The notes under the pieces: generated by a model
Database searches by the model: none
Told to the model about the DNA's origin: nothing
What the model saw: the letters and a program-made list of their open reading frames with translations, nothing else
Shown here: positions 18,494 through 27,642 of the stretch, in pieces
Layout of the letters: every line of letters starts with the position of its first letter
Numbering within the stretch: the first letter of the stretch is position 1
Origin: Citrobacter koseri ATCC BAA-895
Lineage (GTDB): Bacteria > Pseudomonadota > Gammaproteobacteria > Enterobacterales > Enterobacteriaceae
DNA length: 64,000 nucleotides
Reading direction: 5' to 3'
NCBI RefSeq assembly: GCF_000018045.1
Contig: NC_009792.1
Location: 2,170,001 to 2,234,000 of the forward strand
Program-made: the position numbers and the translations under genes

Positions 18494-20750
18494 ACATCTG
18501 ACGGTTTTTATTGAAATTAATCAGACTTCCCGCTTTGATAATTTCACGTTCCTCGGCGGTCAGGCTTTCCAGATACAGACTGATTTCCGTGATTTCATCG
18601 TCATGAATCACATAGCCTTTTAAGGTGGTTGCGCATTGATCCAGCGCCGTACGGACGCCAGGAATGTAAATATAATCCCCGACGTCAAACCCAGGATCAC
18701 CCGCCATTTGCAACGGCAACATTCCCCAGTTGATCACATTCGAACGGTAGCGTTTCGTCGCATACTCCTGGGCTATATTCGCCAGACCGCCAATCACGCG
18801 CTGACAGCTTGCCGCCTGTTCACGCGCGGAACCGTCTCCCGGCTTAACGGCATAAATCATGCTGCCAATCCCGGTGGCTAACGGATCGGTGGTTTCCTGG
18901 CCCGCAATTGTGCGAATACGGGCAAAGACCGGCTCCAGCTCACTCACCTCGCCTGCCAGACGCTGTTTTTCCAGCGTCGCGGTTGCTTTGCTTCGGCCAA
19001 CATAGTCTGGATCGCGGCGTGACAGGGTGAACTCCGCCAGACCAACCGGGTTTGAGCGGAAAGACGAGGTCTCCCCGGACGGGATCAGCTCATCCGTCGT
19101 TGTGACTTCATCAAGAATTTTTGACGCCACCTTGAGCAGAATATTTTCCGTCAGCGCCCCCAGCGCCGGCCAGTCTTTAATATTCGGGCCATAGATGAGC
19201 GATTGCTGCGTCGCCCCTTTAACAAAACCCTGATAGACACGGTTTTTGTACGGAGTGGGATCAAACGCATAGTCAGGAACGTTTTCCCAGCAGTCCAGTT
19301 CAGCGGCGGAGGTCAGATAGCCCCCATTTATTGCCGTCGCCGCAATAGAACGCGCATCCATCAGCGCAACCGCGGACATTTGACCATTACCCGGTTTCGA
19401 ACCTTCACGGTTCGGGAAGTTACGGGTGGTGTGGCGAATGCTCAGCCCGTTGTTAACGGGCGTATCGCCAGCGCCAAAGCATGGGCCGCAGAAAGCGGTT
19501 CTGATGATTGCGCCCGCGCCAGTTAAATCGGCCACCACGCCTTTTTTCGCCAGATCCATAAATACAGGCTGTGAAGAGGGGTAAACCGCGAGTGAGAACG
19601 TCTCATTACCACACGATTTACCGCGCAACGCATTCGCCGCCGCAATGACGTTCTCATAGTTACCGCCTGAGCATCCGGCAATAATTCCCTGCTGAACCTT
19701 TAATCTTCCCTTCTCAACTTTATCCAGCAGTGAGATTTTGGCTTTCCCACGGGCAATGCACGCAGACTCAATTTCTACCTGGTGCAGAATATCCGTCAAA
19801 TTCTCATTTAATGTGTCGATTTCATACACATTGCTCGGATGGAAAGGTAGCGCGATCATCGGTTTAATTGTGTTCAAATCAACATAAATACAGCCATCGT
19901 ACCAGGCCATTGGCTGCGGATTCAGCTGTCGATAGTCCGGTTCACGGCCATGTAACGCCAGCCAGCTACGGGTTTCATCATCCGTTTGCCACACCGAACT
20001 CAGGCAGGTCGTCTCCGTGGTCATGACATCAACACTGTTACGGAAGTCCGTGGACATTGCGCTAATGCCCGGCCCCACAAATTCCATGACCTTATTTTTG
20101 ACATAGCCATTTTTAAATACGGCGCCAATGATGGCTAACGCCACATCCTGCGGGCCAACGCCTGGCGCCGGTTTTCCCGTCAGATATACCGCCACGACGC
20201 CTGGATAATCGATATCCCAGCTATCATTCAACAGTTGTTTGACGAGTTCACCTCCGCCCTCCCCTACGGCCATCGTCCCCAGCGCACCGTAGCGCGTGTG
20301 GCTGTCTGAGCCTAAAATCATTTTTCCACCACCCGCCATCATCTCGCGCATATATTGGTGGATGACCGCAATATGGGGCGGCACATAAATACCGCCATAG
20401 CGCTGCGCGGCGGAGAGTCCAAAAAGATGATCATCGCCATTAATGGTTCCACCAACGGCGCATAATGAGTTATGACAGTTTGTGAGAACATAAGGTAATG
20501 GAAAACGCGCCATCCCGGACGCTTTCGCGGTCTGAATTATGCCTACATAGGTAATATCGTGGGAGGTTAACGAATCAAACTTGATTTTAAGTTTATCCAT
20601 ATTTCCTGACGTATTATGAGACGCAAGAATGGACCATGCTATGGTGCCTTTTTTGGCTTCCTCTTTTTGTACATTACCGCAATACTGTTCTTCTGCAATT
20701 ATCTCATTGTTACCGGAGAGATAAATCCCTTTGTCATATAACTTAATCAT
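18492..20750 (-). CDS. ybhJ: Aconitase-family hydratase YbhJ
   Basis: A 752-residue protein of the aconitase/IPM isomerase superfamily. The three [4Fe-4S] ligands are conserved: a cysteine in IAGCSGGNYEN and a pair in TAFCGPCFGAGD, with 60 residues between the first and second. Other active-site segments are SDSHTRYGALGTMAVGEGGGE and RNFPNREGSKPGNG; a swivel domain forms the C-terminal part (about 560-752). The substrate is unknown. As the last gene of ybhHIJ, after a PrpF-like isomerase and a carboxylate transporter, it plausibly hydrates an aconitate-like acid. An 84-bp gap with a strong hairpin separates it from ybhI. Confidence 0.9.
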   Translation of the reverse strand: MIKLYDKGIYLSGNNEIIAEEQYCGNVQKEEAKKGTIAWSILASHNTSGNMDKLKIKFDSLTSHDITYVGIIQTAKASGMARFPLPYVLTNCHNSLCAVGGTINGDDHLFGLSAAQRYGGIYVPPHIAVIHQYMREMMAGGGKMILGSDSHTRYGALGTMAVGEGGGELVKQLLNDSWDIDYPGVVAVYLTGKPAPGVGPQDVALAIIGAVFKNGYVKNKVMEFVGPGISAMSTDFRNSVDVMTTETTCLSSVWQTDDETRSWLALHGREPDYRQLNPQPMAWYDGCIYVDLNTIKPMIALPFHPSNVYEIDTLNENLTDILHQVEIESACIARGKAKISLLDKVEKGRLKVQQGIIAGCSGGNYENVIAAANALRGKSCGNETFSLAVYPSSQPVFMDLAKKGVVADLTGAGAIIRTAFCGPCFGAGDTPVNNGLSIRHTTRNFPNREGSKPGNGQMSAVALMDARSIAATAINGGYLTSAAELDCWENVPDYAFDPTPYKNRVYQGFVKGATQQSLIYGPNIKDWPALGALTENILLKVASKILDEVTTTDELIPSGETSSFRSNPVGLAEFTLSRRDPDYVGRSKATATLEKQRLAGEVSELEPVFARIRTIAGQETTDPLATGIGSMIYAVKPGDGSAREQAASCQRVIGGLANIAQEYATKRYRSNVINWGMLPLQMAGDPGFDVGDYIYIPGVRTALDQCATTLKGYVIHDDEITEISLYLESLTAEEREIIKAGSLINFNKNRQM

Positions 20751-20766
20751 TCATTACTCCACATTG

Positions 20767-20788
20767 CCGTGCATGTTTCCATGCACGG
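20767..20788 (-). repeat. Intercistronic hairpin ybhI-ybhJ
   Basis: A perfect 9-bp inverted repeat, CCGTGCATG and CATGCACGG, with a 4-nt loop. There is no T tract after it on the minus strand, so it is more likely an mRNA-stability or processing hairpin than a terminator. It starts 16 bp upstream of the ybhJ ATG. Confidence 0.7.
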
Positions 20789-20834
20789 ACAACAGACCAT
20801 GTCATTAATAATAAAAATGAACGCTGACGGTTGA

Positions 20835-22268
20835 TTACAGCATGTTCCAGTCAATCAACATGTTCCACCACCAGATACCAATCGTGATATGTACCAGGAA
20901 CGTTAAGATGGTCAGAACCGCGCCGACGAGCCACCAGGACTTAATATCGTTATAACCGACCCCGAAAATAACCGGGCCAGCGGCACCGCCATAGTGCGTG
21001 ACCATTCCGCCATAAGAGTTGGAGAATAATAAGGCCAGCGCGGTTAGCATTAATGGCGCGCCAGAGACATTCGCCAGCATGGCGAATACCGGCATCATCG
21101 CCACAATATAAGCGCTACCGGAGGCAAAGAAATAACGGACAATAATACTCAGGAACAAAATGACGAAGAACGCCACGTTACCATGATTATCAAAAGAGAG
21201 ATTGTTTTTAAACAGTTCAGCCAGCCAGTCAAAAAACTTCACTTTCGATAATAAAGAGCTTAAGCCAATGATACCGCCGTACCAGATTAATGTATTCCAG
21301 CCGCCCTTATTTTTAACGACATCATCCCAGCTCACCACGCCCAGTAACAACATCGCGCCCATCACCACAATCGCAACGGTTGATTCATCCACGCCAAGTT
21401 GTTTACTGAAAATCCAGCCTGACAGCGCGAGGACAAAAATACCCAGCAGTAATTTCTCACGGCCTTTCATTGGCCCGAGATCCTGAAGCCCAGCTTTCGC
21501 GATCGTCTTATTATCAACCTTTTTAATTTCCGGCGGGTACATGGTATAAATCACCAGCGGCGTCACCAGTAACATAATGATACCCGGCACCATTGCTGCC
21601 AGCGCCCATCCTCCCCAGCTTAATTGCAGATGGCAAATATCGTTGATCATTTTCAGCGCCAGTATGTTCCCTGCCATTGCGGTAAAAAACATATAACTGG
21701 TCGTTTTCGTGACCATATACACGGACATCATTAAGTAATGACCGACACGACGGGGGCTTTTTTCAGGCTCTGAACCCAGCGCGACGGCCACACTGTTGAT
21801 GATAGGTAAAACAATGCCGCCTGCGCGCGCCGTGTTTGACGGCGTTGCCGGAGAGAGAACCAGATCGAGAAAAACCGTAACGTAGCCCAGCCCCAGCGTG
21901 GTATTCCCAATCTTACCAATCAGAATATATGCAATGCGTTTGCCAAGGCCAGTAGTGACAAACGCGGCGCTTAACGTAAACGCAGAAAATACCAGCCACG
22001 TCGTTCCAGAGGCGTAACCGCTGAGCACGCTGGTCGTTTTAAACGCCCCTTCACTTAAATTTCCGACCACGACCATCGATGCCGCGACGGCAATCAATAA
22101 TACAACGGGTTCGGGAAACGGTTTTATCACCAGCCCCACGATTGCCGCAAGATAGATGCCAAAGAGAACCCAGGCGAGTTCACTCAGACCGGCTGGCGCG
22201 GGAATTAAGCCAATAATACACGGGATCGCTAATATAATAATTAGCTTCCATATGGATTTTTTATTCAT
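20835..22268 (-). CDS. ybhI: DASS/CitT-type di- and tricarboxylate transporter YbhI
   Basis: A polytopic inner-membrane protein of 477 residues, as in E. coli. It has about 11-13 hydrophobic segments and the divalent anion:sodium symporter family motifs SxTPSNTARAGG (here SPATPSNTARAGGIVLPI) and a second SNSYGGMVTHYGGAAGP near the C-terminus. The start at 22268 (MNKKSIWKLI) has AGGGTG 10 nt upstream; a GTG three codons earlier is less likely. The substrate is not known. It lies between ybhH and ybhJ in an operon, so it should import the acid handled by those enzymes. Confidence 0.92.
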   Translation of the reverse strand: MNKKSIWKLIIILAIPCIIGLIPAPAGLSELAWVLFGIYLAAIVGLVIKPFPEPVVLLIAVAASMVVVGNLSEGAFKTTSVLSGYASGTTWLVFSAFTLSAAFVTTGLGKRIAYILIGKIGNTTLGLGYVTVFLDLVLSPATPSNTARAGGIVLPIINSVAVALGSEPEKSPRRVGHYLMMSVYMVTKTTSYMFFTAMAGNILALKMINDICHLQLSWGGWALAAMVPGIIMLLVTPLVIYTMYPPEIKKVDNKTIAKAGLQDLGPMKGREKLLLGIFVLALSGWIFSKQLGVDESTVAIVVMGAMLLLGVVSWDDVVKNKGGWNTLIWYGGIIGLSSLLSKVKFFDWLAELFKNNLSFDNHGNVAFFVILFLSIIVRYFFASGSAYIVAMMPVFAMLANVSGAPLMLTALALLFSNSYGGMVTHYGGAAGPVIFGVGYNDIKSWWLVGAVLTILTFLVHITIGIWWWNMLIDWNML

Positions 22269-22352
22269 TTTTTGCACCCTGATTTATCTGTATTCGTTAT
22301 ACAGAAAAGGCATTGTTTGATTTTCCTTAATCACAGCGAAATGAGATCAACA

Positions 22353-23408
22353 TCATTCAGGAATATAAACTTCACCTGCAAAAATCTTTCTTGCTGTGCG
22401 AATAACAGAAGCACGTATTGAAGAAGGCTCATTACCTTCATTTGTTAAATGAATATCAAGGCACCCGCCCGGGTGTTCGATATTTATATCGCCATAGTCC
22501 GTCAATTGCGTCATCCGGTGGGCGACCGTCCCTTCTGTCGCACAACTACTGGCAAGCGCGATAGCACCAGTAATCGCCAGCGCCTTATGGCAGGAGTGCG
22601 GCATAAAATAGCGCACATTGATCGTCCCGCCCCGTCTGGCCGGGGAAATAAGCATCGGTTTAGGAATAACCATATTGCTGACGTCGCCTAACCCCATCGC
22701 TTTACCCGCCTGCAAACGGATGGATTCAATGCGGCGCAATAATTCAGTATCGGCATCAAGTTCCGCAGGGGATTCATAACCCGTTTTACCGACATCTTCG
22801 GCAGCGATAATAACCACCGGCATCGCCATATCAATACAGGTGACGGCAACGGAATCAAAATGATCGACACGATGACCGGTCGGAAAAATTTGCCCGGTTT
22901 TGGCACCAGCAGCGTTCAAAAACGTGAGTGCCACGGGCGCGGCCGTTCCCGGTACGCCATCGATTTTTGCCTGGCCTTCGTACTCAACGGCGCCGTCCGG
23001 CGTCTGCACGTCCGCTTCGATATACGTATTTGTATTTACATTACGTATACGCACGCGCGTGACGGGCGGCGTAGTCTCAATTAAGCCATGTTCAATCGCA
23101 AATGCGCCTACCGCGGAAAGCATATTTCCACAGTTTGGCGTGGTATCAACGCGGTGTTCATGTACCAGAACCTGAGCAAATAAATAGTCGATATCTGCTT
23201 TTGAGTCATCCGAACGACGGATAATGGCCACTTTACTGGTCAACGGATTACCGCCGCCAATGCCATCTATTTCCAGCTCATTCCCCGATCCCATAATTGC
23301 CATCAATATGGCATCGCGCCGCTGTCTCTCCTCAGGAAGGTGTTCTGCTAATAAAAACGCCCCTCTGGATGTTCCCCCTCGCATCAACGTGCAGGGAATT
23401 TTTTTCAT
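22353..23408 (-). CDS. ybhH: PrpF-family double-bond isomerase YbhH
   Basis: A 351-residue member of the PrpF/LigU (DAP-epimerase-like fold) family. The N-terminal MRGGTSRGAFLL and the PNCGNMLSAVGAFAIEHG segment carry the conserved residues of this family. PrpF isomerises 2-methyl-trans-aconitate to the cis form, and LigU moves a double bond in oxalomesaconate. YbhH is therefore a likely isomerase of an unsaturated tricarboxylate; the true substrate is unknown. It is the first gene of ybhHIJ and is divergent from the LysR gene ybhD across 198 bp. Confidence 0.9.
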   Translation of the reverse strand: MKKIPCTLMRGGTSRGAFLLAEHLPEERQRRDAILMAIMGSGNELEIDGIGGGNPLTSKVAIIRRSDDSKADIDYLFAQVLVHEHRVDTTPNCGNMLSAVGAFAIEHGLIETTPPVTRVRIRNVNTNTYIEADVQTPDGAVEYEGQAKIDGVPGTAAPVALTFLNAAGAKTGQIFPTGHRVDHFDSVAVTCIDMAMPVVIIAAEDVGKTGYESPAELDADTELLRRIESIRLQAGKAMGLGDVSNMVIPKPMLISPARRGGTINVRYFMPHSCHKALAITGAIALASSCATEGTVAHRMTQLTDYGDINIEHPGGCLDIHLTNEGNEPSSIRASVIRTARKIFAGEVYIPE

Positions 23409-23606
23409 AACATTGCCCTCAATTAAAAAACATTAGCGTTAATGAGGACATGGTTGCACGCGCAGAATAGAGAGGCTAATGACTTTAAATTTATGATTGA
23501 TAATTTATTTGCATTAATCAAGACGGATAATTTACATATAAACTACGTTTTTCTCTCCTGGGGCAGCAAATCAGGGAATCCCTGGATTCTATTTTCTGGA
23601 GTTATG

Positions 23607-24545
23607 ATGAAACACGAATTATCAAGTATGAAGGCATTTGTCACACTGGCAGAAGCAGGATCATTTAACAAAGCCGCTAAATTACTTAACATTACGCAAC
23701 CTGCATTAACTCGCAGAATAAAAAAGATGGAAGATGATTTACATACCCTGCTTTTTGAGAGAACAACACGTAAAGTAGAATTAACAAAAGCGGGGAGGAT
23801 GCTGTTACCGGAAGCCAGAGAATTAATAAGAAAACTGGATGAAGCTCTTTTTAATGTTCGCGAAATGAATGCTTATCACCACGGCACGATCACATTGTCC
23901 TGTATTCCGACCGCTGTTTTCTATTTTCTACCCCTTGCTATCGGAAAATTTAATGAGTTGTACCCCAATATCAAAATACGAATTCTTGAAAAAGGTACGA
24001 ACAACTGCATGGAATCGGTGTTGGGTAACGAAGCTGATTTCGGCATAAATATGAACAGCATCACAAATTCTGCTATTGACTTCACCCCGCTGGTGAATGA
24101 ACCGTTTGTTCTGGCCTGTCGACGAAACCATCCCTTAGCCAGTAAGCAACTGGTCGAATGGCAGGAGTTGGTGGGCTACAAATTGATTGGCGTGCGGTCA
24201 TCCAGCGGTAACAGGCTGCTTATTGAGCACAATCTGGCGGATAAACCCTGGAAGCTGGACTGGTTTTACGAGGTTCGTCATTTATCAACCTCGCTTGGCC
24301 TGGTTGAGGCCGGGCTGGGTATTTCTGCACTGCCGGGGCTGGCAATGCCTCAGACAGTGCATCCCACGCTTATCGGAATCCCGTTGATCGAACCCGTTAT
24401 CAGACGCACGTTAGGGATTATCCGGCGCAAAGACGCCATTCTCTCTCCTCCGGCAGAGCGTTTTTTCTCTCTGCTTTTGAATGTCTGGGCCGATGATAAA
24501 GACACGCTGTGGACGCCCTTTGCTGAACCACAGCGGCAACAATAA
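23607..24545 (+). CDS. ybhD: LysR-family regulator YbhD
   Basis: A LysR-type transcription factor of 312 residues from the start at 23607. The N-terminal helix-turn-helix is clear (SFNKAAKLLNITQPALTRRIKKMEDDL), followed by the periplasmic-binding-protein-like effector domain (GTITLSCIPTAVFYFLPLAIGKFNELYP). The ATG at 23607 has TGGAG at 5 nt. An adjacent ATG lies 3 nt earlier, and the open frame extends 55 codons upstream into the divergent promoter, which I reject. Divergent position predicts that it controls ybhHIJ in response to the pathway's substrate. Confidence 0.9.
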   Translation: MKHELSSMKAFVTLAEAGSFNKAAKLLNITQPALTRRIKKMEDDLHTLLFERTTRKVELTKAGRMLLPEARELIRKLDEALFNVREMNAYHHGTITLSCIPTAVFYFLPLAIGKFNELYPNIKIRILEKGTNNCMESVLGNEADFGINMNSITNSAIDFTPLVNEPFVLACRRNHPLASKQLVEWQELVGYKLIGVRSSSGNRLLIEHNLADKPWKLDWFYEVRHLSTSLGLVEAGLGISALPGLAMPQTVHPTLIGIPLIEPVIRRTLGIIRRKDAILSPPAERFFSLLLNVWADDKDTLWTPFAEPQRQQ

Positions 24546-24562
24546 CGCAGTATCCGGCCGAC

Positions 24563-24588
24563 GGCCCGGTAAGCGAGCGCCACCGGGC
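24563..24588. repeat. REP unit between ybhD and pgl
   Basis: GGCCCGGTAAGCGAGCGCCA followed by CCGGGC forms one REP hairpin in the 58-bp convergent gap. It is probably the only 3' structure for both genes, as no T-tract terminator is visible. Confidence 0.8.
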
Positions 24589-24603
24589 ACAACTCACGGA
24601 ATA

Positions 24604-25599
24604 TTAATACGCGTTAACCACGACCCACATTGGCCCCTGGCCTACCGCATAACGGCCTTTCTCCGTCAGCAGCCCCTGCTCACCGGCAATGGCATACACC
24701 GCAATATGATGTGACTTCTGCCCGGCGGCAATCAGGTACTTACCGCTATGATCGACGTTAAAGCCGCGCGGCTGCGTTTCGGTCGGCTGGAAGCCCTCTT
24801 TCGTCAGTACGCTGCCGTCTTCAGAAACGCTAAAAACGGTAATCAGGCTGGCGGTACGGTCACAGGCATACAGATGACGGCCATCCGGCGTAATATGGAT
24901 ATCCGCCGCCCAACGCGTGTCAGAAAAATCGGCAGGCATCATATCCAGCGTCTGCACGCATTCAATATTGCCGTGCGGATCTTTCAGCTCCCAGACATCA
25001 ACAGAGCTGTTCAGTTCATTCACGCAGTAGGCATATTGCTGGTTCGGGTGGAACGCCATATGGCGCGGCCCGGCCCCCTCAACGGTGGTGACTTCCGCCG
25101 GTTCCTGGGCGACCAGTTTGCCGTCGTCACTGAGCGTAAACAGGCAAATGCGATCCTGCTTCAGCGCAGGCACCCACAGCGTCCGGTTATCCGGCGAGAT
25201 ATTCGCTGAGTGGCACCCTTCCAGCCCTTCAACGACATCCACCACGCCAGCCGGCAGGCCATCATCCAGACGGGTCACGCTGACGTTACCGGCATTGTAC
25301 GAGCCAACAAAAACAAAACGGCCCTGATGATCGGTAGAGATATGGGTTGGGCTACCCGGCAGAGCGGACTCCGCCGCGAAGGTCAGCGCGCCGTCATCCG
25401 GCGCAATACGGTAAGCCAGCACGCGGAACTCAGGACGGACGCCAACATAGAGATAGCGCTTATCAGGGCTGACCACCATCGGCTGAACCTGCCCCGGCAC
25501 ATCAACCACCTGCACCAGCTTCAGCGAGCCGTCATGATTCAGGCTCCAGACGTGAATTTGCTGGCTCTCAGGGCTGGCGGTATAAACGGTTTGCTTCAT
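24604..25599 (-). CDS. pgl: 6-phosphogluconolactonase Pgl
   Basis: Hydrolyses 6-phosphogluconolactone in the oxidative pentose phosphate pathway. The start at 25599 (MKQTVYTASPESQQIHVWSL) has an ideal AAGGAG 6 nt upstream and gives 331 residues, the length of the E. coli enzyme. The protein is a seven-bladed beta-propeller of the lactonase type (repeats such as VVSPDKRYLYVGVRP, ISPDNRTLWVPALKQD, HITPDGRHLYACDR). The open frame extends 67 codons upstream over the promoter and is rejected. It is divergent from ybhA. Confidence 0.96.
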   Translation of the reverse strand: MKQTVYTASPESQQIHVWSLNHDGSLKLVQVVDVPGQVQPMVVSPDKRYLYVGVRPEFRVLAYRIAPDDGALTFAAESALPGSPTHISTDHQGRFVFVGSYNAGNVSVTRLDDGLPAGVVDVVEGLEGCHSANISPDNRTLWVPALKQDRICLFTLSDDGKLVAQEPAEVTTVEGAGPRHMAFHPNQQYAYCVNELNSSVDVWELKDPHGNIECVQTLDMMPADFSDTRWAADIHITPDGRHLYACDRTASLITVFSVSEDGSVLTKEGFQPTETQPRGFNVDHSGKYLIAAGQKSHHIAVYAIAGEQGLLTEKGRYAVGQGPMWVVVNAY

Positions 25600-25762
25600 G
25601 ACTACTCCTTCCTTATGGCAACTGTCTGCAATTGCGGAATACAGCTTAACGTAGACGCTTTTAACGGTGAATGCTGAATTAACGCTCAGAATTTTGTCCG
25701 GCCAACCGTCTCGGTGTACCATTCCCACAGGCAAAATTCTCAACCTTAATCTGGAACTCCCT

Positions 25763-26581
25763 ATGACCGCTCGTGTGATTGCCCTGGATTTAGACGGCAC
25801 CTTACTGACGCCGAAAAAAACATTGCTCCCCTCCTCGCTTGAGGCGCTTTCTCGCGCCAGAGAGGCAGGCTACCAACTTATCATCGTCACTGGCCGTCAT
25901 CACGTTGCGATTCATCCTTTTTATCAGGCACTGGCGCTGGATACACCTGCAATTTGCTGTAATGGCACTTACTTGTATGATTATCAAGCAAAAAATGTTC
26001 TTGAGGCCGATCCGCTGCCTGTCGATCAGGCATTGCAATTGATTGATCTGCTGGATGCGCATCAGATTCACGGTCTGATGTACGTTGATGACGCGATGGT
26101 TTATGAACGCCCGACCGGCCATGTGATCCGTACCGCTAACTGGGCGCAGACGCTGCCGCCGGAACAGCGCCCGACCTTTACTCAGGTGCCGTCGCTGGCG
26201 CAGTCGGCACGCGACGTCAACGCCGTCTGGAAATTCGCGCTGACCGATGAAAATCTGCCAAAACTGCAACAGTTCGTGCAGCAGGTTGAGCATCAGCTGG
26301 GTCTGGAGTGCGAATGGTCCTGGCACGATCAGGTGGATATCGCGCGTAAAGGGAACAGCAAAGGGAAGCGCCTTACCCAGTGGATTGAAGCGCAGGGCTG
26401 GTCGATGGAGAATGTGGTGGCGTTTGGCGATAACTACAATGATATCAGTATGCTGGAAGCGGCAGGCACCGGCGTTGCGATGGGCAATGCTGACGACGCG
26501 GTGAAAACGCGGGCGAATATCGTGATCGGCGATAACACCACGGACAGCATTGCGAAGTTTATTTATACCCACCTGCTGTAA
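25763..26581 (+). CDS. ybhA: HAD-family phosphatase YbhA
   Basis: A Cof-type (HAD IIB) sugar-phosphate phosphatase of 272 residues, as in E. coli. The catalytic DLDGTLLT gives the nucleophile Asp and the acid Asp; motif IV is GDNYNDISMLEAAG. The E. coli enzyme is known to act on pyridoxal phosphate and some sugar phosphates in vitro. The start at 25763 (MTARVIALDLDG) was chosen by family length; the frame runs 32 codons upstream. Its stop codon abuts the modC stop directly, with no intergenic base. Confidence 0.93.
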   Translation: MTARVIALDLDGTLLTPKKTLLPSSLEALSRAREAGYQLIIVTGRHHVAIHPFYQALALDTPAICCNGTYLYDYQAKNVLEADPLPVDQALQLIDLLDAHQIHGLMYVDDAMVYERPTGHVIRTANWAQTLPPEQRPTFTQVPSLAQSARDVNAVWKFALTDENLPKLQQFVQQVEHQLGLECEWSWHDQVDIARKGNSKGKRLTQWIEAQGWSMENVVAFGDNYNDISMLEAAGTGVAMGNADDAVKTRANIVIGDNTTDSIAKFIYTHLL

Positions 26582-27640
26582 TCAGGCGGTAATTGAAACA
26601 CTCTTGATTTGCGCGTACAGCCACAGGCCAGGTTTGATGCCCAGCTCATCCCTGGCCCACGGGCTGATTCTCGCCCACAGCGTTTTCCCGCCGACTTCAA
26701 GCTGGACTTCCACCTGCCCGTTATCGTCATAACAGTTTGCCACTTTTGCCCGCAGGATATTACGGATACTGGTTTGCATCGGTGGCTGTAATACCAGCGA
26801 CACGTCCGAGGCCTGAATACGAATACGCAGCACGGTTTGCAGCGGCTCTTCCAGTTTGTTGACCCACAGGTGCTGATCGCCCAGCGCCAGCGCGGTCATT
26901 GCATAATGCGGATGATGCTCCAGCACGCTCACTTTCAGGATGCTGCTCTGCTGCTCTTTCGGCAGCCACGGGTGCATCACACTGCTGCCCCAGACCTCTT
27001 CCAGCGCGCCAAACGCTTTCACCTGCCCGTTTTCCAGCACCATGACTCTGTCTGCCAGATGTAAAATCTCGTCCAGCGAGTGGCTGACGTACAGCAGGGG
27101 GATATTAATTTCGCGCGCCAGGCGTTGCAGATACGGCAGCAGTTCGCGTTTGCGCGGAATATCCAGCGAAGCCAGCGGCTCATCAAGCAACAGTAGCTCC
27201 GGCGCGGTCAGCAACGCGCGGCCAATCGCCACACGCTGTTTTTCCCCGCCGGAAAGGCTGCCAGGCAAACGCTCCAGCAAAGGTTCGATACCGAGCAAAT
27301 CCACCAGCTTGTCGAACTGTCCGGCCATGCTTTTCGCCATGCCATAGCGCAGATTGCCACGCACTTTGTAATGCGGAAACAGTCGGGCATCCTGGAACAC
27401 ATAACCGACGCGCCGTTTTTCCGGCGTCAGGCAGATGCCATTTTCAACATCATTAAGCACGCGACCATTGAGCACAATGCGCCCTTTTTGCGGGCGCGTC
27501 AGTCCGCTGATGGCATTGATCAGCGATGTTTTCCCGGCGCCGGAAACGCCAAAAATAGCGGTGATCCCATTGGCAGGTAGCGTTTCGTTGAGCGTCAGAC
27601 AGTGGGTGCCCAGCGTCTGGGAGAAATTGAGTTCCAGCAT
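26582..27640 (-). CDS. modC: Molybdate ABC transporter ATPase ModC
   Basis: ATPase of the high-affinity molybdate importer, 352 residues. The Walker A motif is GVSGAGKTS (about 31-39), the signature LSGGEKQRVAIGRAL, and Walker B LLLLDEPLASLD with the switch His in YVSHSLDEIL. The C-terminal part carries the molybdate-binding mop domain (IRNILRAKVANCYDDNGQVEVQLEVGG). It is the third gene of modABC, 2 bp after modB. It ends back to back with ybhA, so its terminator, if any, must lie within ybhA. Confidence 0.97.
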   Translation of the reverse strand: MLELNFSQTLGTHCLTLNETLPANGITAIFGVSGAGKTSLINAISGLTRPQKGRIVLNGRVLNDVENGICLTPEKRRVGYVFQDARLFPHYKVRGNLRYGMAKSMAGQFDKLVDLLGIEPLLERLPGSLSGGEKQRVAIGRALLTAPELLLLDEPLASLDIPRKRELLPYLQRLAREINIPLLYVSHSLDEILHLADRVMVLENGQVKAFGALEEVWGSSVMHPWLPKEQQSSILKVSVLEHHPHYAMTALALGDQHLWVNKLEEPLQTVLRIRIQASDVSLVLQPPMQTSIRNILRAKVANCYDDNGQVEVQLEVGGKTLWARISPWARDELGIKPGLWLYAQIKSVSITA

Positions 27641-27642
27641 GT

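Noticed and set aside
23442..23606. N-terminal extension of ybhD
   Set aside because: It covers the divergent ybhH/ybhD control region; the start at 23607 begins right at the LysR DNA-binding domain and has a ribosome site.
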